Source of the DNA: Clostridiales bacterium
Lineage (GTDB): Bacteria; Bacillota; Clostridia; Monoglobales; Monoglobaceae
Direction of reading: 5' to 3'
Length of the DNA: 64,000 bases
Assembly: GCA_019419865.1 (NCBI GenBank)
Contig: JAHZIG010000003.1
Location: 113,852-177,851, forward strand
In this document: positions 43,507 through 53,339 of the stretch, piece by piece
Position numbering within the stretch: the first letter of the stretch is position 1
Layout: each line of letters opens with the position of its first letter
Notes under the pieces: generated by a model
The model's database searches: none
What the model was told of the DNA's origin: nothing
What the model saw: the letters and a program-made list of their open reading frames with translations, nothing else
Position numbers and translations under genes: made by a program

Positions 43507-45414
43507 TTGGGCATAGTTATTTACGCAGTATTTATTATTTTGGGATTTTTAACGGCCGATTTACTGTATAAGGAAAAGGGGATCTATTTCCGAGCTTGGG
43601 TCGGCGGTTTGATAGGGACCCTCGTTTTGATGTGGGGAATAATACCCTTCGCGTTTTTATTTGGTTTTAGTATACTCGCGCATATAATACTTCTGGTAGC
43701 GTTCGCAGGAGTTTATGCAGGAGTATTTGTTTGGAAAAAACACACTGTGTCCGAATACAAACGGCTTTTTAGGCGGGAGGAGAACCCGCCTATGACGCAT
43801 CTGATATTCCTGTGCGTCATTCTCCCTGTTTCGATAATAATGTGGGTATTGCTCACGAATCACATACTCGCTCCGATAGACGGCGGGGTGGCTTCGGGAC
43901 AGTCTACGTACGGCGATCTCGCCATGCATATGGGGATCATCACAAGCGTGGCCGAACGCGGGGTATTCCCTCCGGCTCACAATCTTATAGACGGCTACAG
44001 GCTTTGCTATCCGTTCCTTGTGGATACGCTCTCGTCCAGTCTCTATCTTTTTGGAACGGGGCTCAGGGCGGCTATACTGGCGCCGAGCTATGTGATGTGT
44101 ATATTGCTCGCGATGGGATTTTATTTTCTCGCGTATAAGCTTATCGGAAAGCGGAAAGTAGCCGTTCTTGCGACGGTCCTGTTTTTCATAGGCGGCGGTT
44201 TTGGGTTTTCGTACTTCTTCGAGGGCGCGAAGGCCGATCCGACTGCGTTTACGCGTATATTTACCGATTACTATCAGACCCCGACAAACTATAACGAAGA
44301 GAATATTCGCTGGGCGAACGCTATTTGCGATATGATAGTTCCGCAGAGAACGACGATGGCGGGCTGGACTTATTTAATGTTCGCGCTCTGGGCGCTTTTG
44401 GACGCGATCGAGAGCAAAAAGAGCGGAAGATTCGTGCTGCTGGGTCTTGTCGCGGGCTGCATGCCGATGATACACACCCATTCGTTTATGTGCCTCGGGA
44501 TAATCTCGGCTGTAATGTTCGTATGGTATATGATCAAGGCTGAGGATAAAAAGGCCGAGTTCAAGAACTGGCTGATATACGGCGGCATAGCGGTCGTTAT
44601 GGCTGTCCCGCAGCTATTTATTTGGACGTTCGGTCAGGCTGGAAGCGAGGGCTTCGTCAAGTTCCAGTTCAACTGGGTGAACGAGGAGGATCCGTATCTG
44701 TGGTTCTGGCTTAAGAACTGGGGTATAGCGGCGCTGTTCGCGGTTCCCGCATTTCTTGCGGCGAAGAAGGAACATAAGGTCTTGCTCGTCGGCGGGATAT
44801 TGATATTTGCGATCGCCGAACTGATACTGTTCCAGCCTAACGCCTACGACAACAACAAGTTATTCTTTGTTGCGTATATGCTGATACTTATCTTTATAAG
44901 CGATTACCTGTTTACAATTTTTGATAAGCTCAAAGGCGTAAAGGGCAGGTATTTCCTCGCGGCGCTCGTGATAGCTGCGGGAACGCTTTCGGGAGCTCTG
45001 ACCATTGGCCGCGAGTATCATTCGGGATATATGTATCAGACGTTCTCTGACGAGGATATTGAATACGCCGAGTTCGTTAAGGAAAACACTGACAGCGACG
45101 GAACGTTCGCCGCATATTACGGGCACTTGAATCCTACGGCGGTATTGGCCGGAAGACAGATGTTCTACGGCGGCGATCTGTGGATGGGTTCGCACGGCTA
45201 TTCAGCAGTTGCGTCCGAGCGCAAGGAGATATTGGAGGATCTGTATTCGGCCTCGAGTACGGACGAGGCGAGACGGATCGCCGAGGAAAACAGCATAGAG
45301 TATATCGTATTGTCAAACAACGAGCTGAGCAACTTTGACGTAAACAGTTCGGCCATAGACGGGCTTGAAGAGATATATAACGATAACGGATTCAGACTTT
45401 ATAGAGTCGATTGA
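43507..45414 (+). CDS. polytopic GT-C-like membrane protein
   Basis: 635 residues from TTG 43507 (GGAGAGG six bases upstream). About 12-13 membrane helices, with an early outside loop containing TYGDLAMHMGIITSV, where the Asp resembles the catalytic acidic residue in the first loop of GT-C glycosyltransferases; the C-terminal 110 residues form a soluble domain (EYAEFVKENTDSDGTFAAYY...) as in such enzymes. The exact family is not recognised. It opens a same-strand group with two GT2 enzymes and four other polytopic proteins, so a lipid-phosphate-sugar-dependent transferase is the likely role (inference). Confidence 0.6.
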   Translation: MGIVIYAVFIILGFLTADLLYKEKGIYFRAWVGGLIGTLVLMWGIIPFAFLFGFSILAHIILLVAFAGVYAGVFVWKKHTVSEYKRLFRREENPPMTHLIFLCVILPVSIIMWVLLTNHILAPIDGGVASGQSTYGDLAMHMGIITSVAERGVFPPAHNLIDGYRLCYPFLVDTLSSSLYLFGTGLRAAILAPSYVMCILLAMGFYFLAYKLIGKRKVAVLATVLFFIGGGFGFSYFFEGAKADPTAFTRIFTDYYQTPTNYNEENIRWANAICDMIVPQRTTMAGWTYLMFALWALLDAIESKKSGRFVLLGLVAGCMPMIHTHSFMCLGIISAVMFVWYMIKAEDKKAEFKNWLIYGGIAVVMAVPQLFIWTFGQAGSEGFVKFQFNWVNEEDPYLWFWLKNWGIAALFAVPAFLAAKKEHKVLLVGGILIFAIAELILFQPNAYDNNKLFFVAYMLILIFISDYLFTIFDKLKGVKGRYFLAALVIAAGTLSGALTIGREYHSGYMYQTFSDEDIEYAEFVKENTDSDGTFAAYYGHLNPTAVLAGRQMFYGGDLWMGSHGYSAVASERKEILEDLYSASSTDEARRIAEENSIEYIVLSNNELSNFDVNSSAIDGLEEIYNDNGFRLYRVD

Positions 45415-45456
45415 TATATCAGTGTTTAAAAGAGAAAAGGATTTGAGGAGTTTCTA

Positions 45457-46437
45457 ATGAAGAAGATATCCATAATAGTTCCGTGCTATAACGAAGAGGC
45501 GGCGCTTGGAATATTCTACGACGAGATACAAAAGGTAGCGGCGGCGACGCCCGAGGCAGAATTTGAGTATATATTTGTAAACGACGGCTCGAAAGACAGG
45601 ACGCTTGAGATGATCAAGGATATGTCCGAAAAGGACGAGAAGGTAAAATATATATCCTTTTCGAGAAACTTCGGTAAGGAGAGCGCGATGTACGCCGGAA
45701 TGGAGTATTCGGATGGGGATTACGTGGTCATAATGGACGTAGATCTTCAGGATCCTCCTGCGCTTATACCTAAGATGCTGGAGGAAATAGAGGAGAACGG
45801 ATACGACTGCGTAGCCTCGAGGCGGGTAACGAGAGCCGGGGAGGCGAAGATACGCTCATTTTTCGCAAGATGTTTCTATAAAATTATAAATAAAATATCC
45901 CAGACCGAGATTGTAGACGGCGCGCGGGATTTTAGGATGATGACCCGGCAGATGACTGACAGCATACTCTCTATGTGCGAATGTAACCGTTTTTCAAAGG
46001 GGCTGTTCTCATGGGTCGGTTTCGATACCAAATGGCTCGAGTATGAAAATATAGAGAGGAGCGCCGGGGAGACCAAGTGGTCGTTCTGGAAACTGTTTAA
46101 GTATTCGATCGACGGGATCGTCGGCTTTTCGACGGCGCCGCTCGCAATATCTTCGCTTACGGGGATACTGTTGTTTATCGTCTCGATAATAGGGATAATA
46201 TGGATAATAATCAGACAGTTGATTTGGGGCGGGAGCGCCTACGGCTGGTCGTCGATGATCTGCGTCATATTGCTGGTCGGAGGCCTACAGCTTTTATGTA
46301 TGGGCATTTTAGGGCAATACCTCGCTAAGACGTATATCGAGGTCAAGCGCCGGCCTATATATATTGTTAAGGATACGAATATAGATAAGAAGTCGGGGGA
46401 TGATTACGCTGATAAAACAAATAAGATCGATGGATAA
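45457..46437 (+). CDS. GT2 bactoprenol-phosphate glycosyltransferase (GtrB/DPM-like)
   Basis: 326 residues. Soluble GT-A domain with ISIIVPCYNEEAALG at the start, VNDGSKDRTLEM, SRNFGKESAMYAG and the metal-binding DVDLQDPP; then SWVGFDTKWLEYENIERSAGETKWSFWKL, given here by position (about 186-214), and two C-terminal membrane helices (about 230-290). This architecture belongs to enzymes that load a sugar on undecaprenyl phosphate, e.g. GtrB and dolichol-phosphate-mannose synthase. It overlaps the next gene by 38 bases. It probably supplies the lipid-linked sugar for the polytopic proteins alongside. Confidence 0.88.
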   Translation: MKKISIIVPCYNEEAALGIFYDEIQKVAAATPEAEFEYIFVNDGSKDRTLEMIKDMSEKDEKVKYISFSRNFGKESAMYAGMEYSDGDYVVIMDVDLQDPPALIPKMLEEIEENGYDCVASRRVTRAGEAKIRSFFARCFYKIINKISQTEIVDGARDFRMMTRQMTDSILSMCECNRFSKGLFSWVGFDTKWLEYENIERSAGETKWSFWKLFKYSIDGIVGFSTAPLAISSLTGILLFIVSIIGIIWIIIRQLIWGGSAYGWSSMICVILLVGGLQLLCMGILGQYLAKTYIEVKRRPIYIVKDTNIDKKSGDDYADKTNKIDG

Positions 46438-48646
46438 AAGTTCAAAAAAGCGGAGCGCGCTTTATCTTATAATCGGGATAATCATGCTTGCGTTTTTGCT
46501 TATGAACGACTATGCAAACAACAGCTTCAGTTTCGAGCTGGGCGAAGCCAGGCAGGAGGACGGAGGTTATACATATTCGCAGGCGTTTTCTCTGCCGTCC
46601 GGCGAGTACAGGCTTAATTTCTCATATTCCGGAACGCGTAACGGCGGCGAGATCCGCGTGGAGGATAGAGCGGGAGAGGTATACTACTCGGGCAGCATGA
46701 GCGACTCGAGCGGAGAGATGACGCTTGATAAAACCGTTACCGAGCTGGTCGTAAAGACGACTTCGGATAGTTCTGACGCTACCGTAAAGGAGTTGAGGGT
46801 GGAAGCGGACGGCGCGATATACGCCGATAAGTTCTTCCTCGCGTTTTTGCTGTTTTTAGGCGTACTTTATTTGCTTTATGTAAAGTTCGTAAAAAAATCC
46901 GAAGAAGAGTCGCTGATACATTTGTTCTTGATCGCGATAGGCTTGTTCGTATCATATCCGCTGTTTACGTTCTATCTGCAGGAGGGGGACGACCTGGCCT
47001 TTCATCTTTGTAGGATAGACGGTATCGTCAGCGGTCTGCAGTCGGGGCAGTTTCCTGTAAGATTGTATCCCGATATGCTAAACGGTCACGGCTACGGAGT
47101 GTCTTTGTTCTATCCCGAACTGTTTCTGTATTTCCCGGCGGTCTTAAGGCTTATCGGTATCTCTCAGATAACGGCTTATAAGACTTTGCTTATAGCGGCG
47201 AATATCGCGACGGCTTTTATAGCTTATTATTCGGTAAAAGAGATCTCAAGATCGAAGTTTACCGGTCTTATAGGCGCGGTGATATATACGACCTCCACCT
47301 GGAGATTGATCAACTTCTACGACAGAGCCGCGCTCGGCGAAGCGCTGTCCATGGTGTTCTTCCCTCTTATTATTCTGGGAGTATATAATATTTTATTCGG
47401 AGATAAAAATAAGTGGTACGTGTTCGCGCTGGCCTGCACGTTTATGTTCCAGTCGCATATAATAGGTACGTTTATATCCGCGCTGTTTATTTTGATAATG
47501 CTTCTTGCCAACGTTAAGAAGCTGTTTAGCGACCGCCGGATATTCGGGCTTATCAAAGCAGGAGCGCTGATCGTGTTACTCAATTTATGGTACCTTATCC
47601 CATTTGTTTCGGGATATTTTAGTATGGATCTTGCGATCAACGCCACGAATTCGGCGGGCAATTTCCAGAATGGAGCGATCATCCCGGCGCAGTTGTTTAA
47701 TATATTCAACGACTGGAGCGGTATCTCTCAGGTGCTGAGCTTTGGGATAAATCCGGATATGCCGCTCTCGCTCGGCGTGGGCGTAAGCATAGCGTTGGTT
47801 CTCTGCATGGTTTACTTTATCCGAAACAAGAAAGAGGAAGACCGGATATCCGACCATAGATTCAACTTGCAGACGTTCATATTTACGCTGGTCTGCATAT
47901 TTATGACGACCAGTCTCTTCCCGTGGGACTATCTGAGAGATTCGAGCAGGATACTATACTTCTTTGAAAATACGCTTCAGTTCCCATGGAGATTGCTCAG
48001 TATCATCACCGCGATAATTTCGCTGACCGGAGCTATGGTAATCGCGAAGTATTGCTATAAGCATAAAAAGCTGACTATCGCCGCGCTCTGCATAACGCTT
48101 GGATTGAGCTTTGTGTTGTACGCGACGGAATATACGCGGACCGCTTCGATATACGCTCAAAAAGGCGTAGTAGCGACCTCCGCGGACGACGCTATGGAGA
48201 GATTTGCGTGGCAGTATCTTACGGACGACGCCGACCCCGACGCTTTGAAGGCCGGCGAATACAAGACCTCGGACGGTTCTATAGACGTCGAGGAGCTGAG
48301 TAAGGACGGTTCGCGGATAGAGTTCAGCGTATCCGGACAAAAAGACGGCGGTTATGTAGAGGTCCCGCTCTACTACTATCCGGGCTATACCGCAAGAGAC
48401 GATAACGGGAATAAGCTCGACGTATCCGCGGGAGATAATAATGTCGTCAGGATAGGTATAGACGGAGATACGGGCGATAATATAACGGTAAAATTCGGCT
48501 GCGCTGCGTATACGTTCGGGGATATAGTATCCCTGCTTACGATACTTATAGCTATAGCGTACGCCGTTCTTAAAAAGAGATTTAATACAGATCCGCTCGA
48601 GTACTTGAGAAGGAAGTTTGTTAAGAATATATCGGAAAGTAATTGA
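46400..48646 (+). CDS. PTPS-related/YfhO-like GT-C membrane protein (copy 1)
   Basis: 748 residues. An N-terminal membrane helix, an outside beta domain (about 40-135), then about 11 helices and an outside C-terminal domain with a final helix. The segment GDDLAFHLCRIDGIVSGLQSGQFPVR (about 197-222, split here by its ends) is the hallmark of the '6-pyruvoyl-tetrahydropterin synthase related' membrane family, a GT-C-like group. Start ATG 46400 lacks a good binding site, but its first residues (IKQIRSM) align with the paralogue's DNIRRM, which supports it over ATG 46430. Probably transfers a lipid-carried sugar outside the membrane; acceptor unknown. Confidence 0.72.
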   Translation: MITLIKQIRSMDKSSKKRSALYLIIGIIMLAFLLMNDYANNSFSFELGEARQEDGGYTYSQAFSLPSGEYRLNFSYSGTRNGGEIRVEDRAGEVYYSGSMSDSSGEMTLDKTVTELVVKTTSDSSDATVKELRVEADGAIYADKFFLAFLLFLGVLYLLYVKFVKKSEEESLIHLFLIAIGLFVSYPLFTFYLQEGDDLAFHLCRIDGIVSGLQSGQFPVRLYPDMLNGHGYGVSLFYPELFLYFPAVLRLIGISQITAYKTLLIAANIATAFIAYYSVKEISRSKFTGLIGAVIYTTSTWRLINFYDRAALGEALSMVFFPLIILGVYNILFGDKNKWYVFALACTFMFQSHIIGTFISALFILIMLLANVKKLFSDRRIFGLIKAGALIVLLNLWYLIPFVSGYFSMDLAINATNSAGNFQNGAIIPAQLFNIFNDWSGISQVLSFGINPDMPLSLGVGVSIALVLCMVYFIRNKKEEDRISDHRFNLQTFIFTLVCIFMTTSLFPWDYLRDSSRILYFFENTLQFPWRLLSIITAIISLTGAMVIAKYCYKHKKLTIAALCITLGLSFVLYATEYTRTASIYAQKGVVATSADDAMERFAWQYLTDDADPDALKAGEYKTSDGSIDVEELSKDGSRIEFSVSGQKDGGYVEVPLYYYPGYTARDDNGNKLDVSAGDNNVVRIGIDGDTGDNITVKFGCAAYTFGDIVSLLTILIAIAYAVLKKRFNTDPLEYLRRKFVKNISESN
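48509..48568 (+). repeat. 60 bases identical to 50893-50952
   Basis: The 3' coding part of copy 1 is identical over 60 bases to copy 2, although the genes' 5' halves differ much more. Confidence 0.85.
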
Positions 48647-48798
48647 TTAAAAAACGTTCGCTCGCGGCATACGGCGCGTGGACGTCTCAGGCGTAGTCGT
48701 ACGGCGGCTCATAGGCGTTTACGCGTCTTTAGCCGTCGAAGAATGATAAAAAATAGCGTACGGCGAATTTTATAAAAGATCCGTGTTGGGAGGATAGT

Positions 48799-51021
48799 AT
48801 GTTAGATAACATAAGGAGAATGAGCGGGAGAGAAAAGATAACCGGAGGATTATATTTCCTGTTCGGGATCGTTTTGATAATATTCCTGCTGATGAACAAT
48901 TATTCCTCTAATATGCTCGAATTTGAGCTTGAACAAACCGGCGAGGAATCCGGTTTTAGCATATATACTCCGGGAATTTCGTTGCCCGCGGGAGAATACA
49001 GCATAAGTTTTTCGTATTCGAGCGGGGCCGGTTCGGACGCCGAGACGCGGATAGAGAATAAGGCGGGAGAGGTATTTTATTCCGGAAGCGCCGGAAATAC
49101 CGGGAAAATCTCGCTCGACAAGACCGAGACCGAACTCATAGTAAAGACAGACGGCGCCGCCGTCGCGTCGAAGATCACGGTTACGTCGGACGGCGAGATA
49201 TTCAACGATAAGTATTTTCTGGCGGCGCTCGTCCTTTTAGCGCTTGCGTATCTGTTGTATATAAAATTCGTCGGAAAGGGAGACGACTCCGACGCGAATA
49301 TACATTTGTTCTTGATTGCGCTGGGCTTGTTTTCGTCCTATCCGCTGTATACGTTTTATCTGCAGTACGGACACGACCTGTTGTTTCATCTATTTAGGAT
49401 AGACGGTATCGCAGACGGACTTCAGAGCGGGCAGTTTCCCGTAAGGATCTACGGAAACGACCTGAACGGTTACGGTTACGGGGTGTCGATGTTCTATCCC
49501 GAGCTGTTTCTGTACGTTCCGGCGCTGCTGAGACTTATCGGAATTTCTCAGGTTACGGCGTATAAAACGCTTCTTGTCGCGGCGAATATCGCGACCGCTT
49601 TCATAGCGTATTATTCGGTCAAGGGCGTGTCCAAATCTAAATTCGCGGGGCTGATAGGCGCGGCGATCTATACGCTCGGCGTTTGGAGAGCGATAAATTT
49701 CTACGGAAGAGGCGCGCTCGGGGAGGCGCTGTCTATGATATTCTTCCCGATGATCATACTCGGGGTATACCATATCCTGTTCGGGGATAAAAATAAGTGG
49801 TATATATTGGCGCTGGCCTGCGTCTTTATGTTTCAATCGCATATAATAGGGACGTTCATATCGGCGCTCCTTATTATCGTTATGCTGTTGATAAATATAA
49901 AGAGCCTGTTGAAGGATGGAAGGATATTCGGACTTGTAAAAGCGGGAGCTTTCGCGCTGGCGCTTTGCTTATGGTATATAATACCGTTTGTCTCCGGATA
50001 TTTCAGCATGGATTTGGTGATAAAGGCGGCGGACGAGACGGCTAACTTTCAAAATGGAGCCGCGATACCGCTGCAACTGTTTAACGTATTCAGCAATTGG
50101 AGAGGGGCTTCGCAGTCGCTGAGCAGAGGGCTTCAGGACGAGATCCCGCTTTCGATGGGAGTCGGAGCGACTATAGCTTTGGTAGCCTGCGCGGTATATT
50201 TTATCAGGAACAAAAACGACGGCGACAGGATCGCGGAGCGTAAGTTCACATTGCAAATGTTTATCATGACGCTGATACTGCTGTTTATGTCGACGTATCT
50301 GTTTCCGTGGGATTATCTCAGGGACAGCTTCGCTCCGGCGCGTTTCTTTGAGAATACGCTTCAGTTCCCTTGGCGGCTGCTCAGCGTTTCGACCGCGCTG
50401 AGCGCTGCTGCGGGGAGCGCCGTTCTGGCAAAATACTGCGATAAATATAAGAAAACGACGCTTGCCGTCTTATGCGTCGTATTGGGGCTCAGTTTCATTA
50501 TGTATGGGACTGAGTACAGCCGAAACAGTATTATGTATGCGGAAAAAGGCGAGGTCGTATCTTTGACGAACGACACGATAGAAAAATATCAGTATCAGTA
50601 TCTGGATGTTGACACTAAACCCGAGGAGCTTACGGCGGGCGAATACAAGACGTCGGATAATTCCATAGAGGTTGAGGAATTGAGCAAGGACGGCGACAGG
50701 ATAGAGCTCAGCGTATCCGGGCAAAAGGGCGGCGGTTATGTAGAGGTTCCGCTCTACTACTATCCGGGTTATACCGCGAAGGACGATAACGGGAATAAGC
50801 TGGGCGTTTCCGCGGGAGATAATAATGTCGTCAGGATAGGAATAGACGGAGATACTGGCGGTACGATAACGGTAAAATTCGGCTGCGCGGCGTATACGTT
50901 CGGGGATATAGTATCCCTGCTTACGATACTTATAGCTATAGCGTACGCCGTTTTTAAAAAGAGATTCAATATAGATGCGATCGATTACTTGAGAAAGAAA
51001 TTAAATAGGCGGGCCGCCTAA
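48799..51021 (+). CDS. PTPS-related/YfhO-like GT-C membrane protein (copy 2)
   Basis: 740 residues, GGGAGG before ATG 48799. Same layout as copy 1: N-terminal helix, outside beta domain (about 40-130), GHDLLFHLFRIDGIADGLQSGQFPVR region (about 196-221), about 11 helices, outside C-terminal domain and last helix. The two proteins align throughout (KTLLVAANIATAFIAYYSV, FMFQSHIIGTFISALL) and are nearly identical in the last 130 residues. A tandem duplication; the two may recognise different acceptors. A 152-base gap without visible promoter separates them. Confidence 0.72.
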   Translation: MLDNIRRMSGREKITGGLYFLFGIVLIIFLLMNNYSSNMLEFELEQTGEESGFSIYTPGISLPAGEYSISFSYSSGAGSDAETRIENKAGEVFYSGSAGNTGKISLDKTETELIVKTDGAAVASKITVTSDGEIFNDKYFLAALVLLALAYLLYIKFVGKGDDSDANIHLFLIALGLFSSYPLYTFYLQYGHDLLFHLFRIDGIADGLQSGQFPVRIYGNDLNGYGYGVSMFYPELFLYVPALLRLIGISQVTAYKTLLVAANIATAFIAYYSVKGVSKSKFAGLIGAAIYTLGVWRAINFYGRGALGEALSMIFFPMIILGVYHILFGDKNKWYILALACVFMFQSHIIGTFISALLIIVMLLINIKSLLKDGRIFGLVKAGAFALALCLWYIIPFVSGYFSMDLVIKAADETANFQNGAAIPLQLFNVFSNWRGASQSLSRGLQDEIPLSMGVGATIALVACAVYFIRNKNDGDRIAERKFTLQMFIMTLILLFMSTYLFPWDYLRDSFAPARFFENTLQFPWRLLSVSTALSAAAGSAVLAKYCDKYKKTTLAVLCVVLGLSFIMYGTEYSRNSIMYAEKGEVVSLTNDTIEKYQYQYLDVDTKPEELTAGEYKTSDNSIEVEELSKDGDRIELSVSGQKGGGYVEVPLYYYPGYTAKDDNGNKLGVSAGDNNVVRIGIDGDTGGTITVKFGCAAYTFGDIVSLLTILIAIAYAVFKKRFNIDAIDYLRKKLNRRAA
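50893..50952 (+). repeat. 60 bases identical to 48509-48568
   Basis: Second copy of the identical block near the 3' end of the duplicated membrane-protein genes. Confidence 0.85.
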
Positions 51022-51058
51022 AATATTTTTATAGAGTCTTAGTTTAAGGAGACAGAGC

Positions 51059-52321
51059 ATGAAAAAGAAAAATGTTAAGCTTACGGCTTCAAAGTTAATA
51101 AGCGACGGCGTCACCCGGGAACAGGCGTATGGTATAGTCGCGGTGATATTGTCCGTTTTCAGCGTCTACTGCGTTATCTGGGCGTTTACTGACGTCTCGT
51201 TTACGACCTCGGCGTTTTTTAACACGTACGTGCTTCAGGCGAGACGCTGGCTCGAGGGACATTTGGATCTGGGACAGAATTACACCTCGCTCGAGCTTGC
51301 GATATACGAGGGCAGATATTATTGCAGTTTCCCGCCGATACCGTCGGTGATACTGCTGCCGTTCTGCATCATCTTTCAGAACAGCGTTCCCGATTACGCG
51401 ATAACCACGATAATCGGTATAATAGGCGCGGCCTACGCGTATAAGATTGTTTACTTGTATACCGCTAAGAACAAGCTCGCGATATTTATGGCGTTGTTTG
51501 CGACCATAGGCGGCAACTTCATACATATCGGCTATACCGGCGACGTGTGGTACATAGCTCAGGTATGCGGATTTACTTTCACGATGATGGCGCTGTATTA
51601 CGCGGCGACAAAGGGGCTGAGATCCGGTTGGGCGCCGCTGTTCTTGCTGGCGTTGGCGTTCGGCTGCCGTCCGCTTCAGATAGTTTATACTCCGCTCGTA
51701 ATATATCTGCTTTACAAGAAACTGGCGTATAACGATATAAAGATCGCTGACGGGATAAAGAGATTTTGGTGGTGGGCGCTTCCCGCGCTTGCGGTAGGTA
51801 TATTCTTAATGATACTTAACGCGGCGAGATTCGGGAACCCGTTCCAGTTCGGTCACGATTATCTGCCCGAGTTTATGAGAGCGGAGGACGGACAGTTCAG
51901 CGTAGCCTATCTGTGGGATAATTTAAAGAGGATGTTCGATTTGCCCGAAGTGGAAAACGGCGTGGTACAGTTCCCGAGATTCAACGGCTGCGCGCTGTGG
52001 CTGATAAGCCCAATATTCCTGGCGTATATGATATATTTCCTCGCCGGGATAAAGCGAAACTACAAGCGCGTTATCCCGTGGGCCGTCATTGCGTTAGCCC
52101 TGCTGCATATGATACTGCTTTGCTGCCATAAGACGCTCGGCGGTTCGCAGTTCGGAAACAGGTATACTGTGGATATGATACCCGTTATTCTGTTTGGTAT
52201 CGGATATATGCTGAGAGATGAGAAGAGGGATTTTTCGGTAATAAATTACCCGATGTTTTTCTGGGGGTTGGGTATAAATCTCGTCGGAACTATAGGGTAC
52301 GTGCTGGGGTATCTGGTTTGA
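51059..52321 (+). CDS. polytopic GT-C-like membrane protein
   Basis: 420 residues, about ten membrane helices, AAGGAGA before ATG 51059. Recognisable points: a first outside loop with FNTYVLQARRWLEGHLDLGQNY, then AFGCRPLQIVYTP and LNAARFGNPFQFGHDY. The last two motifs recur in the 53340-55556 protein (SGCRPQTLI and YNFARFGSPFDFGANY), so the two are distant relatives. Family name not certain; the layout suggests a glycosyltransferase using a lipid-phosphate sugar. It precedes the second GT2 gene by 50 bases. Confidence 0.6.
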   Translation: MKKKNVKLTASKLISDGVTREQAYGIVAVILSVFSVYCVIWAFTDVSFTTSAFFNTYVLQARRWLEGHLDLGQNYTSLELAIYEGRYYCSFPPIPSVILLPFCIIFQNSVPDYAITTIIGIIGAAYAYKIVYLYTAKNKLAIFMALFATIGGNFIHIGYTGDVWYIAQVCGFTFTMMALYYAATKGLRSGWAPLFLLALAFGCRPLQIVYTPLVIYLLYKKLAYNDIKIADGIKRFWWWALPALAVGIFLMILNAARFGNPFQFGHDYLPEFMRAEDGQFSVAYLWDNLKRMFDLPEVENGVVQFPRFNGCALWLISPIFLAYMIYFLAGIKRNYKRVIPWAVIALALLHMILLCCHKTLGGSQFGNRYTVDMIPVILFGIGYMLRDEKRDFSVINYPMFFWGLGINLVGTIGYVLGYLV

Positions 52322-52371
52322 TTTATCTTACAGAATAGGTTTATTAATGATAGAAAGGCTATGAAATAATT

Positions 52372-53325
52372 ATGGATAAGATAGCTGTGTTGGTTCCATG
52401 CTATAATGAGAGCAAAACGGTTGAAAAAGTAGTTAAGGATTTTAAAAGAGTTCTTCCGGACGCGGTCGTATACGTATATGATAACCGTTCCACGGACGAG
52501 ACCGCAGAGATAGCTAAAAAAGCCGGAGCGGTCGTGCGGCGCGAGTATATGCAGGGAAAGGGCAACGTAATCCGCAGAATGTTTCGGGAGATAGACGCCG
52601 AATGTTATATAATGGTGGACGGCGACGACACATATCCCGCCGAGTACGCGCCCGAAATGGTGGAGAAAGTCTTAAACAGACAAGTGGACATGGTGGTGGG
52701 CGACAGGTTGTCGTCTACGTATTTTACCGAGAATAAGCGGCCTTTCCATAATTTGGGCAATTCGATGGTTAGAATGTTTATAAACAGACTGTTTAAGAGC
52801 GATATCAAGGACGTTATGACCGGCTACAGGGCGTTTAGCTATAACTTTGTCAAGACGTATCCGGTGATGTCGGCCGGGTTTGAGATAGAGACCGAGATGA
52901 CTATTCACGCGGTCGATAAGAAGATGTTGGTTGAAAACGTTATAATAGACTACAGAGACCGGCCGGACGGGAGCGTGTCTAAGCTGAATACGTACAGCGA
53001 CGGTTTTAAGGTGCTCAAGACTATAGCGCGGCTGTATAAAAATTATAAGCCGAGACAGTTTTTCACCGCGTTTTCGTTGATACTTTTGATAATCGCCGCG
53101 GCGCTGTTCGCGCCGGTCCTGGTAACGTATATCAAAACCGGTTTGGTGCCGCAGTTCCCGACGCTGATAGTCAGCGGCTTCATCGTTATAGCCGCAATTC
53201 AGTCGTATTTTGCAGGACTCATACTATCGACTATAGGCCAGAGGAGCAGGCACGATTTTGAATATAAGCTGATAAAGACGAACGAGAGGTTTGAAGAGCT
53301 AAAAGCGGCGGAGCGTAACAAATGA
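52372..53325 (+). CDS. GT2 lipid-phosphate glycosyltransferase
   Basis: 317 residues. GT-A domain with AVLVPCYNESKTVEK, YDNRSTDETAEIAKKAG and metal-binding MVDGDDTYP; then DVMTGYRAFSYNFVK and FEIETEMTIHAVDK, typical of undecaprenyl/dolichyl-phosphate sugar synthases. Two C-terminal membrane helices (about 228-290). Differs from the 45457 enzyme in sequence, so the cluster probably makes two different lipid-linked sugars. Its stop overlaps an ATG of the next frame (ATGA), and the next gene's likely start is 15 bases later. Confidence 0.87.
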   Translation: MDKIAVLVPCYNESKTVEKVVKDFKRVLPDAVVYVYDNRSTDETAEIAKKAGAVVRREYMQGKGNVIRRMFREIDAECYIMVDGDDTYPAEYAPEMVEKVLNRQVDMVVGDRLSSTYFTENKRPFHNLGNSMVRMFINRLFKSDIKDVMTGYRAFSYNFVKTYPVMSAGFEIETEMTIHAVDKKMLVENVIIDYRDRPDGSVSKLNTYSDGFKVLKTIARLYKNYKPRQFFTAFSLILLIIAAALFAPVLVTYIKTGLVPQFPTLIVSGFIVIAAIQSYFAGLILSTIGQRSRHDFEYKLIKTNERFEELKAAERNK

Positions 53326-53339
53326 GAGGAGGCGGAGCT

